Below are positions 45,917 through 54,706 of a DNA stretch of 64,000 bases, piece by piece; position 1 is the first letter of the stretch; the number at the start of each line of letters is the position of its first letter. The notes below the pieces were generated by a model. That model was not told where the DNA came from. It saw only the letters and a list, made by a program, of their open reading frames with translations, and searched no databases. The stretch is from assembly GCF_011601275.1 (NCBI RefSeq), contig NZ_JAAOLY010000001.1, positions 434,001 to 498,000 on the forward strand. The letters are read 5' to 3'. A program made the translations under genes and the position numbers. The DNA is from Janthinobacterium lividum. Lineage in GTDB: Bacteria; Pseudomonadota; Gammaproteobacteria; Burkholderiales; Burkholderiaceae_D.

Positions 45917-46750
45917 TCAGGACGTCACGCGCTCCCAGCCATGCTTGACGGCCGCCTTGAAGTTGTCCCACGCCGATTGCGGATACGTGTGTTCCCACGT
46001 GGAACGCAGGTCCGCTTCCACGTCGTCCCACGGGCGGCCCCGGTAGCTGTCGCTATTCGCCATCGAATGGCCATAGCGGTAGGCGGGATCGTAGTCTTCG
46101 AAGCGCGCGCCTGTGGCGACATAGGTGGCGCTCCAGTGGTTGCGGTAATACTGCTCGTCGTCGTAGCTGGTGCCGGGCAGGTTGTCGGCGCCGGGATAGC
46201 GGCGCACGTTGGCGCCCGCGCTGGACGGCAGTGGCGGCGACGCCATGTCGCTGGCAAATTGCTGCGATCCTGGCGCCTCGTTCACATTGCTGGCGGAGGT
46301 GCCCTGCCGCGATGGCGTATCCGACTGCATGCTGGCGCCCTGGCGCATCGCGCTGGCGTCTTGCGGCGCGCCTTGCCAGCCGCCGGCGCGCCAGTGCTCG
46401 GCGTGCGCATCGATGTCGAGCGGCGCGTAGCGTTCGACGATGTCGGTGGCGCGCTGGATATCGGCGTCGCTGGCCTCTTCCAGGGTCAGCACGACATGCC
46501 CGCGCCGTACGGCCTCCGCATAGATGTGGCGGTCGGCGTGGCTGCCGAACAGGTCCGTAAAGAAATGCTTGACGCTGTCGAGCAGGCTGTCGCTGTCGTC
46601 GCGGCGGATGTTTTCCGTGGCGGAAAAGTCGTCACTGCCCGCATCGTGCAGGCGGATGCTGGCGCCGGGGAAGCCAGCCGTGATCAGGTCGTGCCGGGCG
46701 CGCTCGGCCATATCGCGCACGGCGAAAACTGCTGCCAATGTATGTGCCAT
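45917..46750 (-). CDS. YflT-like stress protein with low-complexity C-terminal region
   Basis: The protein has 277 residues from ATG 46750. The first ~75 residues (LAAVFAVRDMAERARHDLITAGF) resemble the YflT/general-stress-protein-17M domain. A middle part (~75-185) is rich in Asp, Ala, Ser and Gln. The C-terminal ~90 residues have many Tyr and Asp (YDDEQYYRNHW, FEDYDPAYRYGHSM) and end with SAWDNFKAAVKHGWERVTS. A longer ORF upstream to 47128 is a shadow. It is a soluble stress-type protein; the function is unknown. Confidence 0.75.
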   Translation of the reverse strand: MAHTLAAVFAVRDMAERARHDLITAGFPGASIRLHDAGSDDFSATENIRRDDSDSLLDSVKHFFTDLFGSHADRHIYAEAVRRGHVVLTLEEASDADIQRATDIVERYAPLDIDAHAEHWRAGGWQGAPQDASAMRQGASMQSDTPSRQGTSASNVNEAPGSQQFASDMASPPLPSSAGANVRRYPGADNLPGTSYDDEQYYRNHWSATYVATGARFEDYDPAYRYGHSMANSDSYRGRPWDDVEADLRSTWEHTYPQSAWDNFKAAVKHGWERVTS

Positions 46751-46865
46751 GATGGTCTCCAATTGGTGAACAATGCCCTTCCAGTGTAGGCCGGGAAAAA
46801 CGAAAGGGGCGCTCGTTTGCCCCTTGGAAATCGTTGTATTCAACAAGTATTGACGACGTGAAACC

Positions 46866-47768
46866 TCAGTCCGGCGTGCCCACAAAGGCGCGCAAAAAGT
46901 CGATAAAGGCGCGCACTTTTTCCGCGATATGCTGGGTGTTCGGATACACGGCATATACGCCCTGCTCCGGGAAGACGACGTCGGGCAGCAGGCGGCGCAG
47001 GCGTCCCGCGCGCACTTCCGCCTCCACCTGCCACTGCGGCAGCAGGGCCACGCCGCAGCCGCCCAGGGCAAAGCCCAGCAGGGCCGAGGCGGAGTCGGAT
47101 TGGATGGCGGCGTCGTCCTGCACGGCAAAGGCGGCGGCGCCGTCCGGCGTGTGCACGTCCCAGCGCAGCGGCGCGGCCAGGCGGCTGTGCGCCAGCCAGC
47201 GCGCGCGCTGCAAGTCGTCCAGGCTGGTGATGCCCTTGGCAGGCAGGCTGGCCAGGTAGGCGGGCGAGGCGACGGGCCAGATGGCGTATGGCTCGATCAG
47301 CGCGGCGCGGTAGCTAGAATCGTTGAGGGAACCCATGCGGATGGCCAGGTCGTAGCGGCCCGAGATCAGGTCTTCGTGCGAGGACGACGACGAATGCTGG
47401 ATCTGCAGCTGCGGGTGGGCGGCGGCAAAGGCGATCAGCGCGGGGATCACCGTGCGGCCGCCGTATTCGACGGTGGTGGTCAGGCGCAAGGTGCCGCGCA
47501 AGCCCTGGTGGCCCTGGCGCGCCGTTTCGATGGCGCCCTGCGCTTCGCTGAGCACGCGCTGGCAATCTTCATAAAAGCGCCGTCCCACGTCGGTCAGCGC
47601 CAGGCTGCGCGTGCTGCGCGTCAGCAGCGACACGCCCAGCTCCGCCTCCAGCTGTTTCAAATTAAAACTGACGACGGCCTTGCTCTGGCCCAGCACGGCG
47701 GCGGCGGCCGTCAGCGAACCGGCGTCGACGATGGCGATGAAAATACCCAAACGGTCAAGACTGATCAT
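46866..47768 (-). CDS. LysR-family transcriptional regulator
   Basis: The protein has about 300 residues from ATG 47768 (MISLDRLGIFIAIVDAGSLT), the usual LTTR start; an upstream TTG at 47810 is less likely. The HTH continues LGQSKAVVSFNLKQLEAELG. It belongs to the large LTTR subgroup often beside efflux or aldehyde genes. The divergent neighbour 128 bp away is a DHA2 MFS pump, its likely target. Confidence 0.9.
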   Translation of the reverse strand: MISLDRLGIFIAIVDAGSLTAAAAVLGQSKAVVSFNLKQLEAELGVSLLTRSTRSLALTDVGRRFYEDCQRVLSEAQGAIETARQGHQGLRGTLRLTTTVEYGGRTVIPALIAFAAAHPQLQIQHSSSSSHEDLISGRYDLAIRMGSLNDSSYRAALIEPYAIWPVASPAYLASLPAKGITSLDDLQRARWLAHSRLAAPLRWDVHTPDGAAAFAVQDDAAIQSDSASALLGFALGGCGVALLPQWQVEAEVRAGRLRRLLPDVVFPEQGVYAVYPNTQHIAEKVRAFIDFLRAFVGTPD

Positions 47769-47895
47769 AAATAAGAATGAGGAGGCATGCGGGTTGTAGA
47801 GGTTTGTCAAAATTTATTTGACAGTGTAATCGGGGCTGGCCCGTTACGCAAATGGCGATGGACGCTTAAGCTGGCCGTTTGCCATTCGGAGCACC

Positions 47896-49317
47896 ATGGA
47901 CTATCGCAAAAAAGTGGCGGCCATCTATCTGCTGGGGTTTTTCGTCGACCTGATCAACATGTTCATCACCAGCGTCGCCTACCCCGACATCGGCCATGCC
48001 CTGCACGCCTCGGTGGCGCAGCTGGCCTGGATCAGCACCGCCTACATCCTCGGCCTGACCATCGTCATCCCGGCCAGCGCCTGGCTGGCTGCCTATTATG
48101 GCAGCAAAACCGTGTTCATGGCATCGTTGCTAACTTTTTTATGCGCCAGCATCGGCGCCGGCCTGGCGCCCTCGATCGAGGCGCTGATCGCCTGGCGCTG
48201 CGTGCAGGGCCTCGGCGGCGGCTTGTTGATCCCGCTGGGGCAAAGCATGACCTACCAGCTGTACCAGCCTGCCGAGCGCCCCGGCCTGTCCTCCGTCATC
48301 ATGCTCGTGGGCTTGCTGGCGCCCGCCCTGTCGCCCGCGCTGGGCGGCGTCATCGTCGACAGCCTGTCGTGGCGCTGGATCTTTTATTTGAACGTGCCGT
48401 TTGCCGCGTTGGCGCTGCTGCTGGCCGCCTGCTGGCTGCGCGCCGACCCGCCCCGCGCGGCCGTGCCCCGTCTCGACGTGGGCGGCTTGTTGGCGGGCAG
48501 CACGGCGATTTTGCTGCTATTGCTGGGCCTGACCATGCTGGGCACGCCGGGCGACGTGCCGGCCGGTGCCGCCGTGCTGGCGCTGGGTGCCGCCTGCGCC
48601 TGGGGCTACGTGCGCGGCGCGCTGCGCAAATCGACGCCGCTGCTCAACCTGCGCCTGGCCAGTGAGCCGCTGCTGCGCATCGCCATGCTGATGTATCTGC
48701 TGGTGCCGGGCGTCTTCATGGGCGTGAGCCTGCTGGCCATGCTGTACCTGCAGGGCGTGCTGGGTATGCCCGCATCGACGGCGGGCGCGCTGATGCTGCC
48801 GTGGGCGCTGGCCTCGTTTGCGGCCATTTCGCTGACCGGCAAAAGCTACCGCCGCGTGGGACCGCAACCGCTGTTCATCGCTGGCGCCCTGCTGCAGGCG
48901 GCGGGCATGCTGATGCTGCTGCGCGTGGAGGCGGCCGATCAGCTGTTCTGGCTGGCCGGCGCGTATGCCGTGATGGGCTTTGGCGGCGGCTTGTGCAGCA
49001 GCACGGCGCAAAGCACGGCCTTCTTGCGCACGCCGGACGCGCAGCTGGGCCAGGCCAGCGCCGTGTGGAATATCAACCGCCAGCTGGGCTTTTGCCTCGG
49101 TGTCGCGCTGCTCAGCGTACTGCTCAACGGCTTGCTGGCGGCGCAGGGCATCGCTTCGCTCGACGACCCCGCCCAGCACCTGCGTGCGGCGCAGGTGTTC
49201 CACTGGTGCTTTGCGCTGGCCGCCGCCTCGTGCCTGCTGCCTTTGGCGCTGTGCCTGCGCATCGACAACCGCGCCGTTCTCGACCTTTTACTACACCATG
49301 GAGCAAGCAAAAAATGA
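47896..49317 (+). CDS. MFS transporter, DHA2 family (14-TMS drug/H+ antiporter type)
   Basis: This 473-residue inner-membrane protein has about 14 hydrophobic segments. Motif C-like VGLLAPALSPALGGVIVDSLSWRWIFYLN and motif A-like GSKTVFMASLLTFLCASIGAG point to the DHA2 (EmrB/QacA) family. The ATG at 47896 follows the divergent LTTR, the likely controller. The stop overlaps the next gene (ATGA), so a small SnoaL/NTF2-like protein is co-translated. Confidence 0.92.
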   Translation: MDYRKKVAAIYLLGFFVDLINMFITSVAYPDIGHALHASVAQLAWISTAYILGLTIVIPASAWLAAYYGSKTVFMASLLTFLCASIGAGLAPSIEALIAWRCVQGLGGGLLIPLGQSMTYQLYQPAERPGLSSVIMLVGLLAPALSPALGGVIVDSLSWRWIFYLNVPFAALALLLAACWLRADPPRAAVPRLDVGGLLAGSTAILLLLLGLTMLGTPGDVPAGAAVLALGAACAWGYVRGALRKSTPLLNLRLASEPLLRIAMLMYLLVPGVFMGVSLLAMLYLQGVLGMPASTAGALMLPWALASFAAISLTGKSYRRVGPQPLFIAGALLQAAGMLMLLRVEAADQLFWLAGAYAVMGFGGGLCSSTAQSTAFLRTPDAQLGQASAVWNINRQLGFCLGVALLSVLLNGLLAAQGIASLDDPAQHLRAAQVFHWCFALAAASCLLPLALCLRIDNRAVLDLLLHHGASKK

Positions 49318-49721
49318 CTGCAACGAATCCCTATTTTGACGACGTTTTATCCACGCATGTGCTGATCCGTGCATGGCTTTCCGGCGAGGCGGCGGCAGCG
49401 GAAAACTGCGCCGATTTACTCGCGCGTTTTTCCCCCGACTTTACGATGGTGGCGCCGGGCGGGATGCGGCTCGACCACGCCGGATTGACAGGGTTTTTCC
49501 AGGGCGCCGGCGGCAGCCGCCCGGGCCTCGCCATGCGCATCACGGACTTGCAGCTGATCCAGGAAAGCGCCACCGGCGCCACCGTGTCCTACCGCGAATT
49601 CCAGTCGCTGCCGGGCGCGGAAAACACCGAGCGCTGGTCCACCGTCGTGTATGACAAAACGCCCGATGGCGCCTTGCTGTGGCGCCACCTGCATGAAACG
49701 TGGGTTGCGCGGGCGGATTGA
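49314..49721 (+). CDS. Small NTF2/DUF4440-like protein
   Basis: This 135-residue protein (MTATNPYFDDVLSTHVLIRA) has the cone-like pattern of NTF2-like proteins: ADLLARFSPDFTMVAPGGMRLDHAGLTGFF, then alternating strands ending HETWVARAD. It overlaps the MFS gene by 4 bp (ATGA), so it is probably linked to the exported compound. Enzyme activity cannot be inferred. Confidence 0.75.
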   Translation: MTATNPYFDDVLSTHVLIRAWLSGEAAAAENCADLLARFSPDFTMVAPGGMRLDHAGLTGFFQGAGGSRPGLAMRITDLQLIQESATGATVSYREFQSLPGAENTERWSTVVYDKTPDGALLWRHLHETWVARAD

Positions 49722-49809
49722 TCCTACAGCGTGGCGGCAGGCGCGCCGATGGACATTGGCGCCATGGCGGCTAGGCTGACAGGGTCCCCTCGTTCATCAG
49801 GAGCGTGTC

Positions 49810-49983
49810 ATGCCCAAGCAAAAATCGCAGGCCGGCCAGAACCGCCAATCGGCCGCCCCCACGGAAGACAAAAGCAGTACCGACAATGATGCTGGCAAGC
49901 GCGGCAAGGACGCGGCCAGCCATACGAAGGCCGGTTCCGGCAAGGGTGCCGGCGGCGGCAAGAAGCAGGGCCGCAAACACTGA
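49810..49983 (+). CDS. 57-residue basic, disordered protein
   Basis: It starts MPKQKSQAGQNRQSAA and ends GGGKKQGRKH. It is rich in Lys, Gly, Ser and Ala, with no hydrophobic core. ATG 49810 has a good SD (AGGAGC) 4 nt upstream, supporting a true gene despite its size. It sits near Mn-catalase, YflT-like and other hydrophilic stress proteins. Similar short Lys/Gly-rich proteins occur in stress-response regions of proteobacteria; the function is unknown. Confidence 0.65.
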   Translation: MPKQKSQAGQNRQSAAPTEDKSSTDNDAGKRGKDAASHTKAGSGKGAGGGKKQGRKH

Positions 49984-50004
49984 CGCACACCCGGTGATGC
50001 GTGT

Positions 50005-50469
50005 TCAAGCCGGCTTGGCCGTCATCAGGTAAAACACGACGATGAGGGCGAAGAAGGCGGGCACGCCCAGCGCCGCCCAGATGCGCAGGTAGCGCCAGTA
50101 CGGCGCGGGCAAGGCGACGCCGTCGCGCGCGCTGGCCTGCGCCATGTCGCGCATGCGCATCTGCAGCCAGACGACGGGCAGCCAGCAGGCGCCCGCCACC
50201 AGGTACAGCACCACGGACCAGACGATCCAGCGGCTGCTCAAGGGATAACCGGCCAGGTGCGCCAGGTAAAAGCCGCTCAGGGGCTGAAACACCACCGTGG
50301 TGGCCGTAAACAGCCAGTCGGCGCGCACCACGTGGCGGCTGACGACGGCGATGGCGCGCACGTCGCGGCTCAGGCTCGTGAACAGCAGGTAGAAGGCCGA
50401 GCCGATGCCGGTGCCGAACAGCAGGGTCGACGAGACGATGTGCAGCCATTTGATGACCAGGTATTCCAT
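50005..50469 (-). CDS. DUF2269 family membrane protein
   Basis: The protein has 154 residues and four predicted membrane helices. It begins MEYLVIKWLHIVSSTLLFGTG with the conserved His of DUF2269 proteins (K-x-x-H-I-x-S). SGFYLAHLAG and SVVLYLVAGACWLPVVWLQMRMR follow. It ends the operon of the SDR-DoxX fusion (start 50469, fusion stop 50470, directly abutting). It is possibly haem- or quinone-related; not proven. Confidence 0.83.
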   Translation of the reverse strand: MEYLVIKWLHIVSSTLLFGTGIGSAFYLLFTSLSRDVRAIAVVSRHVVRADWLFTATTVVFQPLSGFYLAHLAGYPLSSRWIVWSVVLYLVAGACWLPVVWLQMRMRDMAQASARDGVALPAPYWRYLRIWAALGVPAFFALIVVFYLMTAKPA

Positions 50470-51768
50470 CTATTTTTCCTCCAGTTGGTAGAGCAGCCAC
50501 AGGGCCGCCAGCATGGGCAGGTTTTTTGTCAGGGGGCCGTACGGATGCCAGAGGAATTCCGGCAGGCGCACGGCGATCCAGACGGTATAGAACACGATCA
50601 GCGCGGCTTGCAGCGGCCACAGCCAGCGCCGCCACGGCGGGCGCAGCGCCAGGGTGGCCATGCCCAGCAGCAGGTCGAACAGGCAGGCGCCGGCCAGCAG
50701 CGGCGGCGCCCAGGCTGGCGGCACCCCGCTGCGCGTGAGCAGGCGATAGCTGTCTTCGAGCGGATAGACGCCGGCCGAGACGATGGCCGTGGCGATCCAC
50801 ACGATGGCAATCGACAGGCGCAGCACGGGCAGCAGCCAGTCGAGCCGGGCGCGCACGGCCGCGCCGCGCGCATCGGTGATGAACTGCGCCACGGGGCGCG
50901 GCGCATGTCCCAGCAAACGCCGCGTGAGTCCCGCATCGGCCGTATTGCCGCGCTCGAGCATGCCCAGGGTGGCGCGGTCCGGCATGGCAAAGCCCAGCAG
51001 CCTGGCCAGCAGCAGTACGGGCGGCATCAGCCAGCGCGGCAGCGGCAGCACGCGCAGCCGTTCCAGTCCCATGGCTGCGCGCAACGCTGCCAGGTAGGCC
51101 GTAAACGGCAGCGCCTGCGGCCCCACGACGGGCACGCGGCGCGTCTTCTGGCCGCCCAGCGCGCCCGCGCCGCGCACCAGGGGCACGATGACATCGGTCA
51201 GGTCGTCCACGTGCACGGGCTGCACCAGTTGCGGCGCGCGGCCGAAGCGGGGATAGACGGGCAGGCTGGCCAGCATGCGGAACAGGCGCGCGCTCTCGCC
51301 ATCGTCGCCATATACGAGCGACGGCTGCACGATGACGGCGCGCAGCGGCAGGCTGGCGAGAAAATCGTCGGCCGCCTTCTTGCTCAGGTGGTAGGGCGAG
51401 ACAGCGCCGTCGTCCGCCCCCAGGGCCGACAGCTGTATCACCAGCTGCACCTCGCTCTCGGCGCAGGCGGCGAACAGGGCGCACGGCGTTTGCGTGTGCA
51501 GGGCGGCAAAGGTCTGCGTGCCATGCTCGGCGATGATGCCGACGCAATTGATGACGACGTCGATGCCGGCCAGGCGCGGCAGCCACGCGGCCTTGGCCGT
51601 GTCGCGCGCAAAGTCAGCCTCGATCAGGCGCACGCGCTGCTCGTTGCCGGCGCGGGCGTGCGCCGGCACGCGGCGCGCCGTGCACACGAGCTGGAAACCT
51701 TCGGCCAGCAGCGCGGTCGAAACATGCGTTCCGATGAAACCGCTCGCCCCCGTCAGCAGTATGCGCAT
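50470..51768 (-). CDS. SDR-family NAD(P)-binding protein fused to a DoxX-like membrane domain
   Basis: The protein has 432 residues from ATG 51768, which has a strong SD (AGGAGG). Residues 1-~290 form an atypical SDR: MRILLTGASGFIGTHVSTAL (GxxGxxG), then VVINCVGIIAEHG and LSALGADDGAVSPYHLSKKAAD with the YxxxK pair. Residues ~300-432 have four hydrophobic segments like DoxX_3 (LRLSIAIVWIATAIVSAGVYP). Fusions of this shape are known with DUF2269 partners, as here. The role may be in quinone or lipid redox chemistry; substrate unknown. Confidence 0.88.
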   Translation of the reverse strand: MRILLTGASGFIGTHVSTALLAEGFQLVCTARRVPAHARAGNEQRVRLIEADFARDTAKAAWLPRLAGIDVVINCVGIIAEHGTQTFAALHTQTPCALFAACAESEVQLVIQLSALGADDGAVSPYHLSKKAADDFLASLPLRAVIVQPSLVYGDDGESARLFRMLASLPVYPRFGRAPQLVQPVHVDDLTDVIVPLVRGAGALGGQKTRRVPVVGPQALPFTAYLAALRAAMGLERLRVLPLPRWLMPPVLLLARLLGFAMPDRATLGMLERGNTADAGLTRRLLGHAPRPVAQFITDARGAAVRARLDWLLPVLRLSIAIVWIATAIVSAGVYPLEDSYRLLTRSGVPPAWAPPLLAGACLFDLLLGMATLALRPPWRRWLWPLQAALIVFYTVWIAVRLPEFLWHPYGPLTKNLPMLAALWLLYQLEEK

Positions 51769-51843
51769 GTGACCTCCTGACGGGATTGGATACGCCTTTT
51801 TCATTTCAGTTCATTGTGCGGCCTGCGCCGCGGGAGAAAAATC

Positions 51844-52311
51844 ATGCCAACCTTGCCTCTTGCCCTGCGCCACGGCGCCGTTTCAGGCAGCCTTGCCTCC
51901 CTGCTGTCCGCCGCCGCCCTGGCAGCCTGTGGCCGGCGCGAAACGGGCAGCATGTTTGCCGCCGTGAATGCCGTCAGCCACTGGCTGTGGGGCGACCGGG
52001 CGGCGCGCCGCGACGACGCCTCGCTCAAGCACACGCTGGTCGGCTATGCCATCCACCATGGCAGCGCCATGTTCTGGGGCGTGCTGTTCGAGCGCTATGC
52101 GGCGCGCATCCTCGACCGGCGCCGCGTGGCCTCGACCGTCGCGGCGGCCGCCGGCGCCACGGCCGTGGCCTGTTTTACCGATTACCAGCTGACGCCGCAC
52201 CGTTTGCAGCCCGGCTATGAAATGCGCTTGTCGCGCCCGTCGTTGCTGCTGGTGTATGGCGCCTTCGGCATCGGCCTGGCCGCCGGCGCGCTGTGGCTGC
52301 GGCGACGTTGA
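51844..52311 (+). CDS. Unrecognised small membrane protein
   Basis: The protein has 155 residues from ATG 51844. About three to four hydrophobic segments are seen (AVSGSLASLLSAAALAACG, HHGSAMFWGVLFERYAARIL, VAAAAGATAVACFTDYQL, LLLVYGAFGIGLAAGALWL). It ends RRR. The family was not identified. It is divergent from the SDR-DoxX gene with 75 bp between the starts. Confidence 0.6.
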   Translation: MPTLPLALRHGAVSGSLASLLSAAALAACGRRETGSMFAAVNAVSHWLWGDRAARRDDASLKHTLVGYAIHHGSAMFWGVLFERYAARILDRRRVASTVAAAAGATAVACFTDYQLTPHRLQPGYEMRLSRPSLLLVYGAFGIGLAAGALWLRRR

Positions 52312-52413
52312 CGCACGGGACGCTTTCCTACATGGCGTCACGCCGCGCGCCTATCTCGCTGGCGCTTGCACGCCAGTAGCATGGGACTTCATCCACCAAC
52401 CGAGGAGAAGCGC

Positions 52414-52770
52414 ATGCAGGACGAACACGGCAATACCCCGCAGCACCCCGCCGACCAGGGCCGCAACACGCGCATGGACAAGAGCGACGTCAATAAGTCG
52501 CAGGGCGATGCCTATGCCAACCAGGGCGGCGGCAAGCTGGCCAGCGGCAATGCCAACAGCGGCCACTGGGCCAACGACGTCATCACGCCGCAGGGCGGGC
52601 CTGATCCGGTGGAGCAGGAAAATCTGCCCACCCTGACGGCATCTGACGACAACGCCCACGTCAAGGGCGCGGCGCAGCGGCCGCAGAGCGAAGCGGGCAA
52701 GCTGGCCGACGACCGGCCTGGCCGCAACGAGTCGAAAGACATCCACAGATCACTGAATCAGCACGAGTAG
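52414..52770 (+). CDS. Hydrophilic disordered protein, possible stress-protective
   Basis: The protein has 118 residues from ATG 52414, with SD GAGGAG. It is rich in Asn, Gln, Asp, Gly and Ala, with no hydrophobic segment: MQDEHGNTPQHPADQGRNTR, DKSDVNKSQGDAYANQGGGK, SGHWANDVITPQGGPDPVEQ. The composition is hydrophilin-like. It lies 29 bp before the Mn-catalase gene on the same strand, so co-expression is likely. The function is unknown. Confidence 0.7.
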   Translation: MQDEHGNTPQHPADQGRNTRMDKSDVNKSQGDAYANQGGGKLASGNANSGHWANDVITPQGGPDPVEQENLPTLTASDDNAHVKGAAQRPQSEAGKLADDRPGRNESKDIHRSLNQHE

Positions 52771-52799
52771 GCCGGCGTGCTGCGAATGAGGAGAGCACC

Positions 52800-53708
52800 A
52801 TGTTTGCACACAACAAGCGACTGCAATACACGGTCAGGGTGGAGCAGCCCAATCCCGGGCTGGCCAACCTGATGCTGGAACAATTCGGCGGCCCACAGGG
52901 CGAGCTGGCCGCCGCCTGCCGCTATTTCACGCAAGCCTTGTCGGAGGACGATCCGGGCCGCAAGGACATGTTGTTCGATATCGCGACAGAAGAACTGAGC
53001 CACCTGGAAGTGATCGGCAATATCGTCGTCATGCTCAACAAGGGCGCCAAGGGGCGGCTGGCCGAGGGCGTCGACCAGGCCGCCGAGCTGTACCGCAATA
53101 TCACGGGCGCGGGCAACGACAGCCATGTGACGCAGCTGCTGTACGGCGGCGGCGCGCCGCTGGTCAATTCGGCCGGCGTGCCATGGACGGCCGCCTACAT
53201 CGACACCATCGGCGAACCGACGGCCGATTTGCGCTCGAATATCGCGGCCGAGGCGCGCGCCAAGATTGTCTACGAGCGCCTGATCAACCTGACGGACGAC
53301 CCGGGCGTGAAGGAAGCGCTGGGCTTCCTGATGACGCGCGAAGTGGCGCACCAGAAGTCGTTTGAAAAGGCCCTGTACTCGATCGAACCGAACTTCCCTC
53401 CGGGCAAGCTGCCGGGCGACCCGCAGTACGCCGATGTGTACTTCAACATGTCGCAAGGACCGGGCGAGGAGCGTGGCCCGTGGAACCAGGGCGGCAAGTG
53501 GCAATATATTTCCGATCCGCGCCAGCAGATGGCCGTCGATGGCGGCACGGGCGAGGCGGAAGTGAAATTGCCGCAGGACGAGCTGGCGACGGTGCAGCAG
53601 ATGGCCGCGCGCACGGCGTCCAATCCCGCCGCCGATCCGCTCACAGGCGCCGAGCTGGGCATGCGCTCCAACGGCAGCGATGGCGCCGCCGCGTCCATGC
53701 CCTTGTAG
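52800..53708 (+). CDS. Manganese catalase
   Basis: This 302-residue non-haem catalase decomposes H2O2 with a di-manganese site. Ligands fit the family: Glu35 in GGPQGELAAACRYF, Glu65/His68 in IATEELSHLEVIG, Glu in AAEARAKIVYERL (~151) and His in TREVAHQKSFEKAL (~184). The C-terminal ~60 residues are flexible (RTASNPAADPLTGAELGM). Upstream is a hydrophilic small gene and 21 bp downstream starts a ZIP transporter, so it belongs to an oxidative/desiccation stress set. Confidence 0.95.
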   Translation: MFAHNKRLQYTVRVEQPNPGLANLMLEQFGGPQGELAAACRYFTQALSEDDPGRKDMLFDIATEELSHLEVIGNIVVMLNKGAKGRLAEGVDQAAELYRNITGAGNDSHVTQLLYGGGAPLVNSAGVPWTAAYIDTIGEPTADLRSNIAAEARAKIVYERLINLTDDPGVKEALGFLMTREVAHQKSFEKALYSIEPNFPPGKLPGDPQYADVYFNMSQGPGEERGPWNQGGKWQYISDPRQQMAVDGGTGEAEVKLPQDELATVQQMAARTASNPAADPLTGAELGMRSNGSDGAAASMPL

Positions 53709-53729
53709 CCCCTTGCCGCGGGCACTGGC

Positions 53730-54632
53730 GTGAACCGGCCGCGTGCGCTGCAAGCCCTGGCCAGACACTGGTCCTGGCCCCATGCACTGGGCTTTGCCCT
53801 GTGCAGCGGCGGCGCGCTGCTGCTGCTTTACGCCATGGCGGCCCAGCTGGCGCTGCGCAATGCCCATCTGGTGCCGGCCCTGATCGGCGGCGCCATGGCC
53901 GCTGGCGCCACCGCGCTGGGCACCTTGCCGCTGCTGCTGTCGCATCGATTCTCGCAGCGCAGCTACGATTGTTTCCTTGGGTTTGGCGCTGGCGTGATGC
54001 TTGCCGCCACCGCCTTTTCGCTGGTGCTGCCGGCGCTGGCGGCGGCCAGGGCGCATGCGGCGACGCCGCTGGACGCGAGCCTGCTGATGGCCTTTGCCAT
54101 GGGTCTGGGTGTGCTGCTGATCATCGCACTCAACCTGGTGGTGCGCGAGCGCGTGCCGGATGGCGCGCCGGCTGACGTGGCAGCCAGCAGCCTGACAAGG
54201 GTGTGGGTTTTTGTGCTGGCCATCACCTTGCACAACCTGCCCGAAGGCCTGGCAATCGGTGTCGGCTATGCCGGCGTGGAACTTGATCGCGCCAATGCGC
54301 TGGCGGCCGGCATCGCCATCCAGGACGTGCCCGAAGGACTGGTGGTGGCGCTGGCATTGCGCAGCGTAGGCTACAGCCGGCGCCTGTCGGTGGCGATGGG
54401 CGCCGCCTCGGGCCTGGTCGAGCCATTGGCGGCGCTGGCCGGCCTGGCCTTGATCGGCCTCTCGTCCGCCCTGCTGCCGTGGGGCCTGGCGGCCGCCGCT
54501 GGCGCCATGCTGTTCGTCATCGTGCACGACGCCATTCCCGAGGCGCACCGCAGCGGCAATGGCGGTTTTGCCTGCACCGCGCTGGTGTTCGGTTTCATGC
54601 TGATGATGGTGCTCGATACGGCATTGAGCTGA
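53730..54632 (+). CDS. ZIP-family divalent metal transporter (GufA-like)
   Basis: This 300-residue inner-membrane protein has about eight helices. The metal-site motifs are ITLHNLPEGLAIGVGY and IAIQDVPEGLVVALALRS, with a later FVIVHDAIPEAHR. This is the GufA type of ZIP. The start is GTG at 53730, 21 bp after the Mn-catalase stop. Given that neighbour, Mn2+ supply to the catalase is a reasonable guess; Zn2+ or other ions are possible. Confidence 0.87.
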   Translation: MNRPRALQALARHWSWPHALGFALCSGGALLLLYAMAAQLALRNAHLVPALIGGAMAAGATALGTLPLLLSHRFSQRSYDCFLGFGAGVMLAATAFSLVLPALAAARAHAATPLDASLLMAFAMGLGVLLIIALNLVVRERVPDGAPADVAASSLTRVWVFVLAITLHNLPEGLAIGVGYAGVELDRANALAAGIAIQDVPEGLVVALALRSVGYSRRLSVAMGAASGLVEPLAALAGLALIGLSSALLPWGLAAAAGAMLFVIVHDAIPEAHRSGNGGFACTALVFGFMLMMVLDTALS

Positions 54633-54706
54633 TGGCAGCGTGCAGGATCGCTGCCTGCGCGGCGATCCGGGTATCATGCGCCTGTTGCCATCGGAGAAAG
54701 CCAAGC

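Noticed and set aside
45991..46006. TTCCCACGTGGAACG near the YflT-like gene
   Set aside because: The left arm is shifted by one base, so the palindrome is broken.
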